26,172 nucleotides of DNA from Trebouxia sp. TZW2008 (taxonomy: Eukaryota; Chlorophyta; Trebouxiophyceae; Trebouxiales; Trebouxiaceae). The stretch is from NCBI GenBank assembly GCA_002118135.1, contig BDIU01000548.1:339-26510 (forward strand). Reading direction: 5' to 3'. Positions 26,113 to 26,172 of this stretch are shown one piece after another; positions within the stretch are counted from its first letter, which is position 1; each line of letters starts with the position of its first letter. The translations under genes and the position numbers were made by a program. A model generated the notes under the pieces. It ran no database searches. It had not been told where the DNA came from and was given only the letters and a program-made list of their open reading frames with translations.

Positions 26113-26172
26113 CAGTAAAAGCTCTTTATAACGACCACACTGGTATGCTGACATTTTGTTGTTATAACAAGA
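26113..26172. mobile_element. Probable pogo/Tc1-type transposon terminal repeat (cut by window end)
   Basis: After a TA dinucleotide the sequence begins CAGTAAAAGCTCTTTATAAC and, 30 bases on, has GTTGTTATAACAAGA. Tc1/mariner elements of the pogo/Fot1/Tigger group typically begin CAGT-A-rich with repeated TTATAACGA-type motifs and insert at TA. The rest is outside the window, so element type and size are unknown. Confidence 0.45.

Noticed and set aside
1..26172. tRNA, rRNA or organelle genes
   Set aside because: No cloverleaf, rRNA core motif or organelle-type gene was recognised on reading both strands.

Overview
The window is eukaryotic nuclear DNA, most likely from a green alga (chlorophyte, perhaps a trebouxiophyte; low confidence). 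There are no long open frames. There are many short open blocks on the minus strand, each ending at GTGAGT/GTAAGC-type donors and starting after TGCAG acceptors. Exons favour G/C-ending codons, and a TGTAA poly(A)-type signal follows the one stop codon seen. DNA outside two short stretches is CpG-poor and CA/TG-rich. All coordinates are manual splice calls with no transcript support.

The layout is two large multi-exon genes in tandem, both on the minus strand. Gene 1 runs from a start near 25880 to a stop at 8329. It has 26 called exons and encodes about 1,990 residues. Gene 2 starts near 6758 and runs off the left edge, with ten exons visible. The visible exons of gene 2 match the first 14 exons of gene 1 in order and type: a short N-terminal exon, coiled-coil exons of several classes, and an exon ending in a ubiquitin-interacting-motif-like helix (LxxALxLS). 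The genes therefore look like an ancient head-to-tail duplication. Their 5' ends lie in the two CpG-rich stretches (about 6950-7300 and 25800-26100), which are probably promoters.

The gene 1 product reads as follows: short N-terminus; about 640 residues of Gln/Glu/Lys/Ala-rich coiled coil; a PRPTD-repeat and UIM-like segment; about 900 residues of low-complexity Ser/Pro/Ala/Gln sequence, which includes a YPSDRLF eIF4E-binding-type motif; then a C-terminal region with a clear G-patch domain lying between two segments that resemble the two halves of an MA3 (eIF4G/PDCD4) domain. Every exon but one junction is phase 0, so exons can be duplicated or skipped without frame loss.

The most unusual feature is the amount of exon-duplication debris. 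There are two tandem arrays of partial exon copies: acceptor plus 5' part in gene 2 at 1575-2060, and 3' part plus donor in gene 1 at 18250-18852. There are single dead exon copies with a destroyed acceptor, a destroyed donor or a frameshift, and two places where neighbouring duplicate exons appear fused by reading through the old intron. Other structures are a 20-bp perfect inverted repeat, a G-quadruplex-type G run, several minisatellites, and a probable pogo/Tc1-type transposon end at the right edge.
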